Shown here piece after piece: positions 52,081 through 61,606 of a stretch of 64,000 nt of DNA. The notes under the pieces were generated by a model, which was not told the DNA's origin, did not search any database, and saw only the letters and a program-made list of their open reading frames with translations. Position numbers and translations under genes: made by a program. Numbering within the stretch: position 1 is the stretch's first letter; every line of letters starts with the position of its first letter. The stretch is from assembly GCA_025210735.1 (NCBI GenBank), contig JAOARD010000044.1, positions 1 through 64,000 of the forward strand, read 5' to 3'. This DNA is from Bacteroidales bacterium (lineage in GTDB: Bacteria; Bacteroidota; Bacteroidia; Bacteroidales; UBA6680).

Positions 52081-53370
52081 ATGTATAATGAATTGTTGAA
52101 TAAAGAAGCCAAACTTGCTGTTATTGGTCTTGGTTATGTAGGTTTGCCAATAGCTTTGGAGTTTGCTCGTAAGGTATCTGTAATAGGTTTTGATATTAAA
52201 CCTGACAGGGTTGAGATGATGAAGAATCGTATTGATCCTTCTCGTGAACTTGAACCTGAAGAGTTTGATGGTTGTGATATTGAGTTTACTGCAGATATAG
52301 AGGATCTAAAGAAAGCAAATTTTTATATTGTAGCTGTTCCTACACCGATAGATCAGCATAATATGCCGGACCTAACACCTGTATTAAAGGCTTCTGAAAC
52401 AGTTGGTAAAGTTTTAAAGGAAGGCGATTATGTTGTTTATGAGTCAACAGTTTATCCAGGATGTACAGAAGAAGATTGTGTTCCTGTTTTAGAAAAGGAA
52501 TCGGGATTAAAATATATTGATCAATTTAAGGTTGGTTTCTCACCTGAGAGAATTAACCCGGGAGATAAAGTAAATACTCTTACCACAATTACTAAGGTGT
52601 CATCAGGATGTGATGAAGAATCAGCTGAAGAGATTGCAAAGACATATGAGCTTGTAATTGAGGCTGGAGTCCACAGAGCAAGTAGTATTAAGGTTGCTGA
52701 GGCATCAAAGATAATTGAGAATACACAGCGAGATATTAATATAGCTTTTGTCAATGAGTTGTCAATTATATTCAATAGAATGAATATAAACACATATGAG
52801 GTTCTTGAAGCAGCTGGGACAAAATGGAATTTTCTTAAGTTTTTCCCTGGCCTTGTAGGTGGTCACTGTATTGGTGTTGACCCTTATTATCTGTTACATA
52901 AATCTAAAGAGCTTGGTTATCATGCACAGATGATACATGCAGGTAGATTTATAAATGACTCAATGGGTGGATATATTGCAAAACAGATTGTTAAAAAGAT
53001 TATTGCAAAGGATAAAGATATTCGCGGAGCCAGAGTACTTGTTATGGGGATAACCTTTAAAGAGGATGTTAGTGATATAAGAAACTCTAAGGTTATTGAT
53101 GTTGTAAGAGAATTTGAATCATATGGAGTAAAGGTTGATGTTGTTGATCCATATGCTGATAAAGAAGAGGTTAAAGAAGAATATGGTTTGGATTTAAGTC
53201 AAAGTCCTGAAGGTGAATATGATGCTGTAATTGCTGCAGTTAGTCATGATAAATATTTAGAGATGACACAGGCAGATTTTGAGAATTACATGACTTCTGA
53301 TTCAGTATTTGTAGATATTAAGGGAGTGCATAAAGATAAGTTCAGAGATAAAGACTATTGGAGTTTGTAA
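52081..53370 (+). CDS. UDP-N-acetyl-hexosamine 6-dehydrogenase (TviB/WbpA-type)
   Basis: The 429-residue enzyme has the NAD fold VIGLGYVGLPIALEF (14-28), VPTPIDQHNMPDLTP, ESTVYPGCTEE, SPERINPGD, the catalytic Lys/Asn segment and the active Cys in GLVGGHCIGVDPYYL (about 258-272). Sequence style resembles the TviB/WbpO branch. With WbpB/E/D-like neighbours, its substrate is most likely UDP-GlcNAc, giving UDP-GlcNAcA; UDP-GalNAc remains possible. A terminator follows. Confidence 0.9.
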   Translation: MYNELLNKEAKLAVIGLGYVGLPIALEFARKVSVIGFDIKPDRVEMMKNRIDPSRELEPEEFDGCDIEFTADIEDLKKANFYIVAVPTPIDQHNMPDLTPVLKASETVGKVLKEGDYVVYESTVYPGCTEEDCVPVLEKESGLKYIDQFKVGFSPERINPGDKVNTLTTITKVSSGCDEESAEEIAKTYELVIEAGVHRASSIKVAEASKIIENTQRDINIAFVNELSIIFNRMNINTYEVLEAAGTKWNFLKFFPGLVGGHCIGVDPYYLLHKSKELGYHAQMIHAGRFINDSMGGYIAKQIVKKIIAKDKDIRGARVLVMGITFKEDVSDIRNSKVIDVVREFESYGVKVDVVDPYADKEEVKEEYGLDLSQSPEGEYDAVIAAVSHDKYLEMTQADFENYMTSDSVFVDIKGVHKDKFRDKDYWSL

Positions 53371-53384
53371 ACAGAATATATATC

Positions 53385-53415
53385 AAAAAAATCGTCGTTA
53401 TGACGATTTTTTTTT
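53385..53415 (+). terminator. Terminator after the first polysaccharide operon
   Basis: AAAATCGTC pairs with GACGATTTT around GTTAT, followed by nine or more Ts, 14 bp past the dehydrogenase stop. Confidence 0.9.
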
Positions 53416-53424
53416 CTCCAATAA

Positions 53425-53455
53425 TTTGTTCACGGAGTATAGTTTTTTATCTTCA
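53425..53455 (+). promoter_or_regulatory. Promoter of the rfb operon
   Basis: TTTG (53425-53428), a 19-bp spacer and TATCTTCA (53448-53455) fit the Bacteroidota pattern with two bases off in the -7 element. The predicted leader is about 55 nt. Confidence 0.55.
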
Positions 53456-53516
53456 TAAAATTATTATATCATTATAGAGGATTTAGAAATTAGTTGAAAA
53501 TTTTAGCAAAAGCTTC

Positions 53517-54395
53517 ATGAAAGGAATTGTGTTGGCCGGAGGATCCGGTACAAGGTTATACCCTATAACCAAAGGTGTTTCTAAACAGTTGTTACCTGTT
53601 TATGATAAACCAATGATTTATTACCCCTTATCTGTTTTGATGTTAGCTGGAATAAGAGAGATATTGATTATATCAACACCATATGATCTTCCTCATTTTG
53701 AAAGATTGCTTGGTAATGGTGATGATTTAGGAATTGAGATATCTTATAAAGAGCAGCCAAGTCCTGATGGTTTAGCGCAAGCATTTATAATTGGGGAGGA
53801 GTTTATTGAAGATGATGATGTTTGTATGGTGTTGGGTGATAATATATTTTATGGACAAGGATTAACTGATTTATTGGCTAGATCGGTTGAAAATGTTCAG
53901 AATGAAAGAAAGGCAACTGTATTTGGCTATTATGTAAAGGATCCGGAACGTTATGGTGTTGTAGAGTTCGATAAAACAGGTAGTGTAATATCAATAGAGG
54001 AAAAGCCAGAAGATCCAAAGAGTAATTATGCTGTAGTTGGATTATATTTTTATCCAAATAATGTTATAAATATAGCCAAAAGTATTAAACCTTCAGAAAG
54101 AGGAGAACTAGAGATAACATCTGTAAATCAGGATTATTTGAGCTCAGGTGATCTTAGAGTTGAGTTAATGGGAAGGGGATATGCCTGGCTTGATACAGGG
54201 ACACATGAATCTCTTTTAGATGCAGGAAGTTTTATTGAGACAATTGAAACCAGACAGGGGTTAAAAGTTGCTTGTCTTGAGGAGATAGCTTATAATAAGG
54301 GTTTTATTGATAAAAAACAATTAGTTAAACTAGCTGCCGATTTGAGTAAAAATCAGTATGGCAAATATTTATTTAATATTATTGAAAACGGATGA
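53517..54395 (+). CDS. rfbA: Glucose-1-phosphate thymidylyltransferase
   Basis: The 292-residue enzyme makes dTDP-glucose from dTTP and glucose-1-phosphate. The [20 protein letters not shown] start, [14 protein letters not shown] and [14 protein letters not shown] are diagnostic for RmlA. It overlaps rfbC by 4 nt (ATGA), so the two are coupled. Confidence 0.96.
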   Translation: MKGIVLAGGSGTRLYPITKGVSKQLLPVYDKPMIYYPLSVLMLAGIREILIISTPYDLPHFERLLGNGDDLGIEISYKEQPSPDGLAQAFIIGEEFIEDDDVCMVLGDNIFYGQGLTDLLARSVENVQNERKATVFGYYVKDPERYGVVEFDKTGSVISIEEKPEDPKSNYAVVGLYFYPNNVINIAKSIKPSERGELEITSVNQDYLSSGDLRVELMGRGYAWLDTGTHESLLDAGSFIETIETRQGLKVACLEEIAYNKGFIDKKQLVKLAADLSKNQYGKYLFNIIENG

Positions 54396-54940
54396 ATATA
54401 TACGATACCGACTTTGTAGGTGTGAAAATAATTGAGCCAAAAGTATTCGTCGATGAAAGAGGTTATTTTTGCGAAACATTTAAGGAGAGTGAATTTGAAG
54501 AAAAGGTTTGCAAAACAAAGTTTATTCAAGATAATGAGGCAAAATCAACATATGGGGTTTTGAGAGGATTACACTATCAGCTGCCTCCTTTTGCACAAGC
54601 AAAACTAGTAAGAGTTATATCTGGGAGAGTTATGGATGTTATTGTTGATTTACGCAAAAGTTCATCTACATTTGGAAAACAATTTAAAATAGAACTGTCT
54701 GAGGATAATAAAAAGCAAATATTTATTCCAAGAGGTTTTGCTCATGGTTATATTGTGTTAAGTGAAGAAGCGATTTTGTGTTATAAAGTAGATAATAATT
54801 ATTCGCCAAAACATGAATCCTCAATATTGTATAATGATGACTTGCTAGATATTGATTGGTTAGTTTCAAAAGATAAGATTCTATTGTCCGATAAAGATTT
54901 ATTAGGTAAGAGTTTTAAAGATGCCATATTGTTTGATTGA
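54392..54940 (+). CDS. rfbC: dTDP-4-dehydrorhamnose 3,5-epimerase
   Basis: The 182-residue cupin enzyme converts dTDP-4-keto-6-deoxyglucose to dTDP-4-keto-rhamnose. [15 protein letters not shown], the catalytic RGLHYQLPP and [13 protein letters not shown] are present. It sits between rfbA and rfbB; rfbD is not in the window. Confidence 0.95.
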   Translation: MNIYDTDFVGVKIIEPKVFVDERGYFCETFKESEFEEKVCKTKFIQDNEAKSTYGVLRGLHYQLPPFAQAKLVRVISGRVMDVIVDLRKSSSTFGKQFKIELSEDNKKQIFIPRGFAHGYIVLSEEAILCYKVDNNYSPKHESSILYNDDLLDIDWLVSKDKILLSDKDLLGKSFKDAILFD

Positions 54941-55131
54941 ATAAACCATATCTGTATTTTATGAAAAATATAATATTTACGGTATGTAATTAATCTGATT
55001 TTTTATTTAAGTTGGTGTAATATTTTTAGTAGAATAATACTTATATGGCATGTGCCTAATAAGACAGTATTAATAAGAAATGTTTAAAATACGAGTTTCT
55101 GTATTTGAAATATAAAAACAGATTTAAATTT

Positions 55132-56136
55132 ATGAAATCTATATTAATTACGGGTGGAGCAGGGTTTATTGGATCTAATTTTATTCCCTATTTTATAGAA
55201 AAATACCCAGCATATCATATTGTAAATATTGATAAGTTGACATATGCGGGTGAAATAGCTAATTTAAAAGAGGTTGAAACTAATAGTAGATACTCCTTTG
55301 TTAAAGGAGATATTTGTGACAGGAAGTTACTTGAAACTATATTTAAAAAATACGATATAAGAGGTGTTGTTCACTTTGCTGCAGAATCGCATGTTGATAA
55401 CTCAATAGAGGGTCCAGAGATATTTATAGATACTAATATTAAGGGGACTTTTAATTTACTTGATGTTGCAAGAAGTTATTGGATGGATTCTCCTTTTAAT
55501 TATAAAGAAGAGTATATGGGATGTAAGTTTCATCATATATCTACAGATGAGGTTTATGGGTCGTTGGGAAAAACAGGTTTGTTTGAGGAGACAACACCTT
55601 ATGCTCCAAACTCTCCATATTCAGCTTCAAAGGCTTCGTCAGATTTTATTGTTAGAGCATACTTTCAGACATTTGGTATGAATGTTACAACAAGTAACTG
55701 TTCTAATAATTATGGACCAAAACAACATAGCGAGAAGCTTATACCAGTAATTATTAGAAAAGCAATAAATAAAGAACCTATACCTGTATATGGAGACGGA
55801 AAGAATATAAGAGATTGGTTATATGTATTAGACCATTGTAAAGGTATAGATTTAGTATACCATAATGGTGTCTCAGGAGAGACATATAATATTGGGGGTA
55901 AGAATGAGAGAGAGAATATATTTATTGTTAATAAAATATGTAATATTCTTGATGATTTGAAACCTACTCTGGATGGGAAGAAGTATTCGGAACAAATCAC
56001 TTTTGTTAAGGACAGAGCTGGACATGATAGGCGTTATGCTATTGATGCATCTAAAATTGAAAATGATCTTGGTTGGAGCGCAGAAGAAAACTTTGAAAGT
56101 GGTATATTAAAAACTATAAAGTGGTACTTGATGTAA
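55132..56136 (+). CDS. rfbB: dTDP-glucose 4,6-dehydratase
   Basis: I use ATG 55132 (MKSILITGGAGFIGSN); the frame is open 9 codons further upstream. The 334-residue SDR has GGAGFIGSNF, HFAAESHVDNSI, the STDEVYGS active-site motif and YSASKAS. It dehydrates dTDP-glucose to the 4-keto-6-deoxy sugar. A 191-bp gap separates it from rfbC, so a separate promoter is possible, though I see no clear one. Confidence 0.95.
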   Translation: MKSILITGGAGFIGSNFIPYFIEKYPAYHIVNIDKLTYAGEIANLKEVETNSRYSFVKGDICDRKLLETIFKKYDIRGVVHFAAESHVDNSIEGPEIFIDTNIKGTFNLLDVARSYWMDSPFNYKEEYMGCKFHHISTDEVYGSLGKTGLFEETTPYAPNSPYSASKASSDFIVRAYFQTFGMNVTTSNCSNNYGPKQHSEKLIPVIIRKAINKEPIPVYGDGKNIRDWLYVLDHCKGIDLVYHNGVSGETYNIGGKNERENIFIVNKICNILDDLKPTLDGKKYSEQITFVKDRAGHDRRYAIDASKIENDLGWSAEENFESGILKTIKWYLM

Positions 56137-56137
56137 T

Positions 56138-56163
56138 TAGTAGAATTTTCGATTCTATTATTT
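56138..56163 (+). terminator. Probable terminator after rfbB
   Basis: TAGTAGAAT pairs with ATTCTATTA (one G-U) around TTTCG, followed by TTT, 1 bp past the rfbB stop. The T-tract is short. Confidence 0.55.
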
Positions 56164-56492
56164 AGAAATGAATATTATTATATTTGTAGAATTGTATGAT
56201 TTGGAAAGTTATTTTGATAAAAGTTCCTTTGAATATAAGTACTAAAATGGTACCTTAGATATAGATGAACCGTAAAGGGTTGAAAAATGCTCCGGAAAAT
56301 CAAAATTTAATCAAGTGGTGACGGAAGTTAAAAGAGGACTAAAGTGTATTATATAAGTGTTGTTTGTATTTATAATGCTATTGGTTATATGATTATATCT
56401 TTATTTCAAGTTTTTTTGATAATAGAAGAAAATGTGCATTCATTTTATCTTATGCAAGAATGATTTGTACAATTATGCTTAATAATTGATTT
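56164..56492. other. 329-bp gene-free gap before the transketolase pair
   Basis: No gene is supported. It contains a very short frame opening MNRKGLKNAPENQ near 56263 that stops after 18 codons, with no recognised homologue. It may hold a promoter for the next unit, but no clean TAnnTTTG was seen. Confidence 0.5.
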
Positions 56493-57278
56493 ATGTTAGA
56501 AGGTTGTGATAAATTAAGAAAAAAAATAATTGATACTGCATTTGCTACCAAGTCAGGTCATATTGGTGGTGCACTTAGTGTAATTGATATATTGTATACC
56601 TGCTTTTTTAAAACTATGAATGATTGTGAAGAGTTAATTTTGTCAAAAGGACATTCTGCATTAGCTCTTTATGTTTGTTTGAATGAAAAAGGAGTTATTT
56701 CAGATGAAGAACTAAGTTCTTTTTATAAGGATGGAACAGTATTACCAGCACATCCATCATCGTTTCACTATAAAAAGGATATTCCCTTTGGTTTAGGGTC
56801 ATTAGGACATGGACTCTCTTTGGCTAATGGAGTTGCTTTAGCAAATAGGTTAAATGGGAAAGATGTTTGCACTTATGTTGTTATGTCAGATGGGGAGACA
56901 AATGAAGGCTCAGTTTGGGAGGCTGCTAATTTTGCTGTGGCAAACAAATTGAATAAACTAATCTCTATAATTGATAAAAATAAACTTCAGGCTTTTGGTT
57001 ATTCTAATGAAGTATTGGGTGATACTGCATCTAAAGATAAGTGGGAAACCATAGGATTTGAAGTTGTTGAGGTTGACGGGCATAGTATTGAAGATTTAAG
57101 AAAAGCAATCAAAAATCTTAAAAATGATGATGTTAGACCTAAATTAATTATTGCAAATACAATAAAGGGAAAGGGGATTGATTTTATGGAGAATGAGCTG
57201 AAATGGCATTATATCCCTATGAAACCTGAAGAATATGATAGTGCAGTTAAACAGTTAAAGGTTATAGTTGATGCGTAA
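56493..57278 (+). CDS. Transketolase-like protein, N-terminal (thiamine-binding) subunit
   Basis: The 261-residue protein corresponds to the first third of a transketolase: TKSGHIGGALSVIDILY, LSKGHSALALY, LGSLGHGLSLANGVALA and the thiamine diphosphate motif SDGETNEGSVWEAANFA. The second subunit follows with an 8-nt overlap. Split transketolases inside polysaccharide clusters usually act in making branched or unusual sugars; which one here is not known. Confidence 0.9.
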   Translation: MLEGCDKLRKKIIDTAFATKSGHIGGALSVIDILYTCFFKTMNDCEELILSKGHSALALYVCLNEKGVISDEELSSFYKDGTVLPAHPSSFHYKKDIPFGLGSLGHGLSLANGVALANRLNGKDVCTYVVMSDGETNEGSVWEAANFAVANKLNKLISIIDKNKLQAFGYSNEVLGDTASKDKWETIGFEVVEVDGHSIEDLRKAIKNLKNDDVRPKLIIANTIKGKGIDFMENELKWHYIPMKPEEYDSAVKQLKVIVDA

Positions 57279-58164
57279 AGTATTTTCAGAATATATTGAA
57301 CATATATCAAAAGAAAGGGACGATATAGTTTTTCTTACTGGTGATCTAGGCTTTAATGCGTTAGAGAATGTTCGTGATTGCTTGAAAGAAAGGTTTATTA
57401 ATTGTGGTGTTGCAGAGCAGAATATGATTGGTGTTGCGGCAGGACTTGCAAGCAAAGGTTTTCAGGTATTTTGTTATAGCATTGCTCCTTTTGTGACTTT
57501 TAGAGTTTTAGAGCAGATAAAAGTGGATATATGCTTAAATAATTTACCAGTGTGCATTGTAGGTAATGGTGGCGGTTATGGTTATGGAATAATGGGAGCA
57601 ACACACCATGCATTAGAAGATATTGCCTGCATGAGTTCAATGCCAAATATGTCTTCATATATTCCTGCTACAAACAATAACGTAAAGGAAAGTTTAGATC
57701 TGTTTTTTAGTTGTAAAAGCCCATCTTATTTAAGATTAGGATATTCAGAGATATGTGATGAAAAAGTTACTGTTGGATTATCTGCTATATCTAAGGTTAA
57801 TAATCCTAAAATGACGATTTTAACTTTAGGTCCAATTCTTTGCAATGTTTATGATTTTATAAATGAAGGAAATGAAATTGATATATATTCTGTTACTGGT
57901 TTGCCTTTTAAACTATCTGATGAGTTTATTAATAGTATTGAGACTACAGGAAAGCTTTTAGTTGTAGAGGAGCATGTGTCAAGAGGAGGATTAGGAGAAT
58001 ATATAGCGAAATTATTATTGGAAAAGGGTGTTAAACTTGATGTGTTTAAATCTCTAACTGCTTCAGGATATCCCAATAAATTATATGGTAGTCAAAAGTA
58101 TCACCAAATGATATCAGGAATTGACTCTTGTAGTATTAATAATATTATAAAAGAATGGTGCTAA
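57271..58164 (+). CDS. Transketolase-like protein, C-terminal (pyrimidine-binding) subunit
   Basis: I start at ATG 57271, inside the end of the preceding gene. The 297-residue protein has the pyrimidine-domain motif NCGVAEQNMIGVAAGLA with the conserved Glu, GNGGGYGYGIMGATHHALED and the C-terminal transketolase domain (LLVVEEHVSRGGLGEYIA). It must pair with the upstream subunit to be active. It overlaps the next gene by 10 nt. Confidence 0.9.
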   Translation: MRKVFSEYIEHISKERDDIVFLTGDLGFNALENVRDCLKERFINCGVAEQNMIGVAAGLASKGFQVFCYSIAPFVTFRVLEQIKVDICLNNLPVCIVGNGGGYGYGIMGATHHALEDIACMSSMPNMSSYIPATNNNVKESLDLFFSCKSPSYLRLGYSEICDEKVTVGLSAISKVNNPKMTILTLGPILCNVYDFINEGNEIDIYSVTGLPFKLSDEFINSIETTGKLLVVEEHVSRGGLGEYIAKLLLEKGVKLDVFKSLTASGYPNKLYGSQKYHQMISGIDSCSINNIIKEWC

Positions 58165-60140
58165 AAGATGATGTTCTGAAATTGGAAGGTCCAATATTTG
58201 TTTTTGGAGCAAGTGGTTTTGTTGGTATTAATCTGTTACAGGAAATACTTAAGTATAGAGATGATTGTTATGGAATTTCTCATAATATTAAATATGCTTG
58301 GAGATTAAAACTGGCAAAAATACCAGATAGGAATATTCTGTATTGCGATATAACTTATAAGAACTCTGTTGAAATCCTTTTTGAAAAATATAAGGCAAAG
58401 ACAATATTTAATTTGTCGGCATATGGAGCATATTCTAAACAGAATAATAGTGACCTAATATATCAAACAAATTTTGTAGGAACATTAAACATCTTGCAAG
58501 CTGCAAAGGATATAAAAATGTATGTTAATGCAGGAAGTAGTTCAGAGTATGGAATGAACTGTTCTTCTCCTGAAGAAGATGATTTGCTTGAACCGAATAG
58601 TCATTACTCTGTATCAAAAATATCTATTAGTTATTTGTTAAGCTATTATGCAAAGTTCTTCTCTTATCCTTGTGTAAACCTTAGGTTGTTTTCAATTTAT
58701 GGAAGGTGGGAAGAGCCTGACAGATTGATTCCGAAACTCATTGAATCAGGTTTTGATAAGAGTTATCCGAATCTTGTAAATAAAGATATAAGCAGAGATT
58801 TTGTATATATTGACGATTGTGTAAAAGCATTTATCCAGGCAGCAATAAAAACTCCGGAAACATATTATGGTAAGAGTATTAATATAGGATCGGGGGTAAA
58901 AACTACCATAGAGGATCTTGCAAACTACAGTAGAGAAATTTTTAAAATTGAAGAAGATCCTGTTTTTGGAAAAATGCCTGATAGAAAATGGGATCTGAAA
59001 GATTGGTATGGAAATTATACTTTAGCGGAAAAGATTTGGGGTTGGACTCCTGATACTAATGTATATGATGGGATTAAATTAACTGCTGAATGGAACAAAG
59101 AGTTTGGATACGACAAATTACTAAGTGCATTTAATGATCCTAAACGTGTATTAAAAATATCACCTATAATAGCTTGTTACAAAGATGAGCAGGCAATACC
59201 TATAATGTATGAGCGCCTTGTCAATGTTTTTAATAAGATAGGGTGTGCATATGAAATAATATTTGTAAACGATTGTTCTCCTGATAATACGCAACATGTG
59301 TTGGATGATTTATGTGCAAAGGACTTGAATGTTGTTGCAGTAACACATTCCAGAAATTTTGGTTCACAGGCTGCATTTTTAAGTGGTATGGGAATAGCAT
59401 CTGGCGATGCAGTAGTATTGATGGACGGTGATTTGCAAGATCCGCCTGAAGTAATAGAAGAGTTTTACGATAAATGGTTACAAAACTTTGATGTTGTTTA
59501 CGGTGTAAGAAGCAAAAGGGAGGCATCATTTTTTATGAATATTTATTATAAGCTTTTCTACAGAGTTTTTAAGAAATTATCATACGTTAATATTCCTGTT
59601 GATTCAGGCGATTTCTCTCTTATAGATAAGAAAGTTGTTAAACAACTATTAGCACTGCCTGAGAAAGAACAGTTTTTAAGAGGACTAAGAGCATGGGTTG
59701 GATTTAAGCAGACAGGAGTTGAGTATTTTAGACCAGAGAGAATGTTTGGACGTTCTACTAATAATGTTATGAAGAATATTCAGTGGGCAAAGAAGGCTAT
59801 ATTCTCATTTAGTTTCGCTCCACTTGAGTTTATGACAATGATGGGGGCATTATTGACAACTATCTCTTTTATTGCAATAATATTCCAGATAGTTATGAAG
59901 TTGTTTTTTCCTGAAACACCTCATGGTGTACCAACAATTATTGTACTTATATTGTTTTTTGGAGGAGTTAATCTGTTTGCAATTTCTATCATTGGAGAAT
60001 ATCTGATTAAGATATTTCAGGAGACAAAAGGAAGGCCGGTTTTTATTAGATCAAAAGTGATTCATAAAGGAAAGATATTCACAGACACAGATGAAATCTT
60101 AACACTTGAGAATTATGATAAAAGTAAAAAAGAATGTTAA
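58155..60140 (+). CDS. Fusion of NAD-dependent epimerase/dehydratase and membrane glycosyltransferase (GT2)
   Basis: The 661-residue protein joins two enzymes normally encoded apart. Residues 10-320 are an extended SDR: GASGFVG (18-24), NLSAYGAYSKQ, and Tyr151/Lys155 in HYSVSK, followed by SRDFVYIDDCVKAF. Residues 333-640 are a GT2 of the GtrB/DPM1 polyprenyl-phosphate type: EIIFVNDCSPDNT, THSRNFGSQAAF, acidic DGDLQDPP (424-431), and two C-terminal helices (about 555-580, 590-615). It could make a sugar and load it onto a lipid carrier. Frame is open through the junction without stops. Confidence 0.9.
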   Translation: MVLKDDVLKLEGPIFVFGASGFVGINLLQEILKYRDDCYGISHNIKYAWRLKLAKIPDRNILYCDITYKNSVEILFEKYKAKTIFNLSAYGAYSKQNNSDLIYQTNFVGTLNILQAAKDIKMYVNAGSSSEYGMNCSSPEEDDLLEPNSHYSVSKISISYLLSYYAKFFSYPCVNLRLFSIYGRWEEPDRLIPKLIESGFDKSYPNLVNKDISRDFVYIDDCVKAFIQAAIKTPETYYGKSINIGSGVKTTIEDLANYSREIFKIEEDPVFGKMPDRKWDLKDWYGNYTLAEKIWGWTPDTNVYDGIKLTAEWNKEFGYDKLLSAFNDPKRVLKISPIIACYKDEQAIPIMYERLVNVFNKIGCAYEIIFVNDCSPDNTQHVLDDLCAKDLNVVAVTHSRNFGSQAAFLSGMGIASGDAVVLMDGDLQDPPEVIEEFYDKWLQNFDVVYGVRSKREASFFMNIYYKLFYRVFKKLSYVNIPVDSGDFSLIDKKVVKQLLALPEKEQFLRGLRAWVGFKQTGVEYFRPERMFGRSTNNVMKNIQWAKKAIFSFSFAPLEFMTMMGALLTTISFIAIIFQIVMKLFFPETPHGVPTIIVLILFFGGVNLFAISIIGEYLIKIFQETKGRPVFIRSKVIHKGKIFTDTDEILTLENYDKSKKEC

Positions 60141-60831
60141 ACAATTTAATGAAGACGTATTAAAGAATAGAGGTTATTTTTATACAACTAATGCTCCAGT
60201 TTCTTCTGTTTTTGCAAATAAAAGAATATCAACAGAGGTATTCAAACTTATTTCTAAAATAAAACCGCAATCAGTTTTGGATATAGGCTGTGGTGATGGA
60301 ATATATACAAACGAGATTAAACTAGGGTTTCCTGATATAGAAGTATCTGGTTTTGATTACTCAGAGGAAGCGATAAATGTAGCTTGTAATAATTATAAGG
60401 ACATGAAATTTTACAGAATGGACATATATAAAATAGAGGATAATATTCATAAAACTTATGACCTATGTGTTATCAGGGGGTTATTACATCATTTATCAGA
60501 CCCTTTTGGGGCTTTGTCTGAGGTTTCTAAAATATGTAAGAATATTATTATTGTAGAACCAAATGGTAATAACCCTATTTTAAAGATTATAGAAAAAACT
60601 TCAAAATATCATATTGAACATGAGGAGCAATCTTTTTCATCTAAGTTGTTTAAATCTAAATTGTCAGAAAATAGGCTTGAGATTGAAGAACTGAAATTTA
60701 TTGGTTTTATTCCTTATTTTTTTAATCCGTTTTTAGCTAAAGTGATCTGGAAATTGCAACCTGTTTTGGAAAAAGTATATATTCTTAAGAAGTATTTTGG
60801 TGCTCAAATTGTAATTTATTGTAAAAGATAG
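60115..60831 (+). CDS. Class I SAM-dependent methyltransferase
   Basis: I start at ATG 60115, 26 nt inside the fusion gene; a TTG 9 bp earlier is also in frame. The 238-residue protein has motif I VLDIGCGDGIYTNEI, the following acidic residue in SGFDYSEEAI and a post-motif LCVIRGLLHHLSDP. Its target is unknown; in this setting a sugar or lipid-linked sugar is plausible. Confidence 0.85.
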   Translation: MIKVKKNVKQFNEDVLKNRGYFYTTNAPVSSVFANKRISTEVFKLISKIKPQSVLDIGCGDGIYTNEIKLGFPDIEVSGFDYSEEAINVACNNYKDMKFYRMDIYKIEDNIHKTYDLCVIRGLLHHLSDPFGALSEVSKICKNIIIVEPNGNNPILKIIEKTSKYHIEHEEQSFSSKLFKSKLSENRLEIEELKFIGFIPYFFNPFLAKVIWKLQPVLEKVYILKKYFGAQIVIYCKR

Positions 60832-60832
60832 A

Positions 60833-61543
60833 ATGGGATCAATTGTTGATGAGAGTGGTTTTAATCAAGGATTTAAAAAAACTAAAGCTTGGTGGATTAG
60901 GAGCAGAAGACGTTGGGATAAGGTGGTTTCTGAGATGACTGTATCCGATAAATCGTTTAGAGTACTGGAGATAGGTTGTTCTACAGGAGAGATGTCTGAT
61001 TATATTGCAAATAATAAGAAAGCATTTGTTACAGGAGTTGATATATCAGATAAGTTTATATCTGTTGCCAAGAAAAAATATAAGAGGGATAATCTTGAGT
61101 TTAAGGTTTTAGATTTTAACAATGTTAATTATGATGAAATAGATAAGTTTGATTATATAATAGGAGATGGTATTTTGCATCATTTACATGATAATATTAA
61201 TGAATCTCTCAAATCAATTTATAATTTGCTGAATGATAATGGAAAAATAATATTTTGGGAACCCAATATTTATAACCCATATGTTTTTGCTATTTTCAGA
61301 ATTAAATATTTAAGAAAAGTAGCTAAGTTAGAACCTGATGAAATGGCCTTTTCAGGTTTATTTATTAGAAAAAAGTGTATGAGTGCTAATTTTGTGAATC
61401 CGAAGGTTATATGGCTTGATTTCTTATTACCTAATACTCCGGAAAGATTAATTTCTGTTTTAATTTTTGTTGGTAAACTTTTAGAGAAATTACCTTTTAT
61501 AAAAAAAGTGTCGCAATCAATATTTATTGTAGCACAAAAATAG
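60833..61543 (+). CDS. Class I SAM-dependent methyltransferase
   Basis: The 236-residue protein has RVLEIGCSTGEMSDY (motif I), TGVDISDKFI, and DYIIGDGILHHL. It resembles the gene just upstream in plan but not closely in sequence. It begins 1 bp after that gene ends. Substrate unknown. Confidence 0.85.
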   Translation: MGSIVDESGFNQGFKKTKAWWIRSRRRWDKVVSEMTVSDKSFRVLEIGCSTGEMSDYIANNKKAFVTGVDISDKFISVAKKKYKRDNLEFKVLDFNNVNYDEIDKFDYIIGDGILHHLHDNINESLKSIYNLLNDNGKIIFWEPNIYNPYVFAIFRIKYLRKVAKLEPDEMAFSGLFIRKKCMSANFVNPKVIWLDFLLPNTPERLISVLIFVGKLLEKLPFIKKVSQSIFIVAQK

Positions 61544-61606
61544 TTTATAAATCTCAGTTATATTATTTTATAATGTGACCGAATAGAAATATTAATTAAG
61601 TATCGA

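Noticed and set aside
56250-56330. Very short frame MNRKGLKNAPENQ... as a gene remnant
   Set aside because: Only 18 codons, no known family recognised and no repeat or inverted ends nearby.
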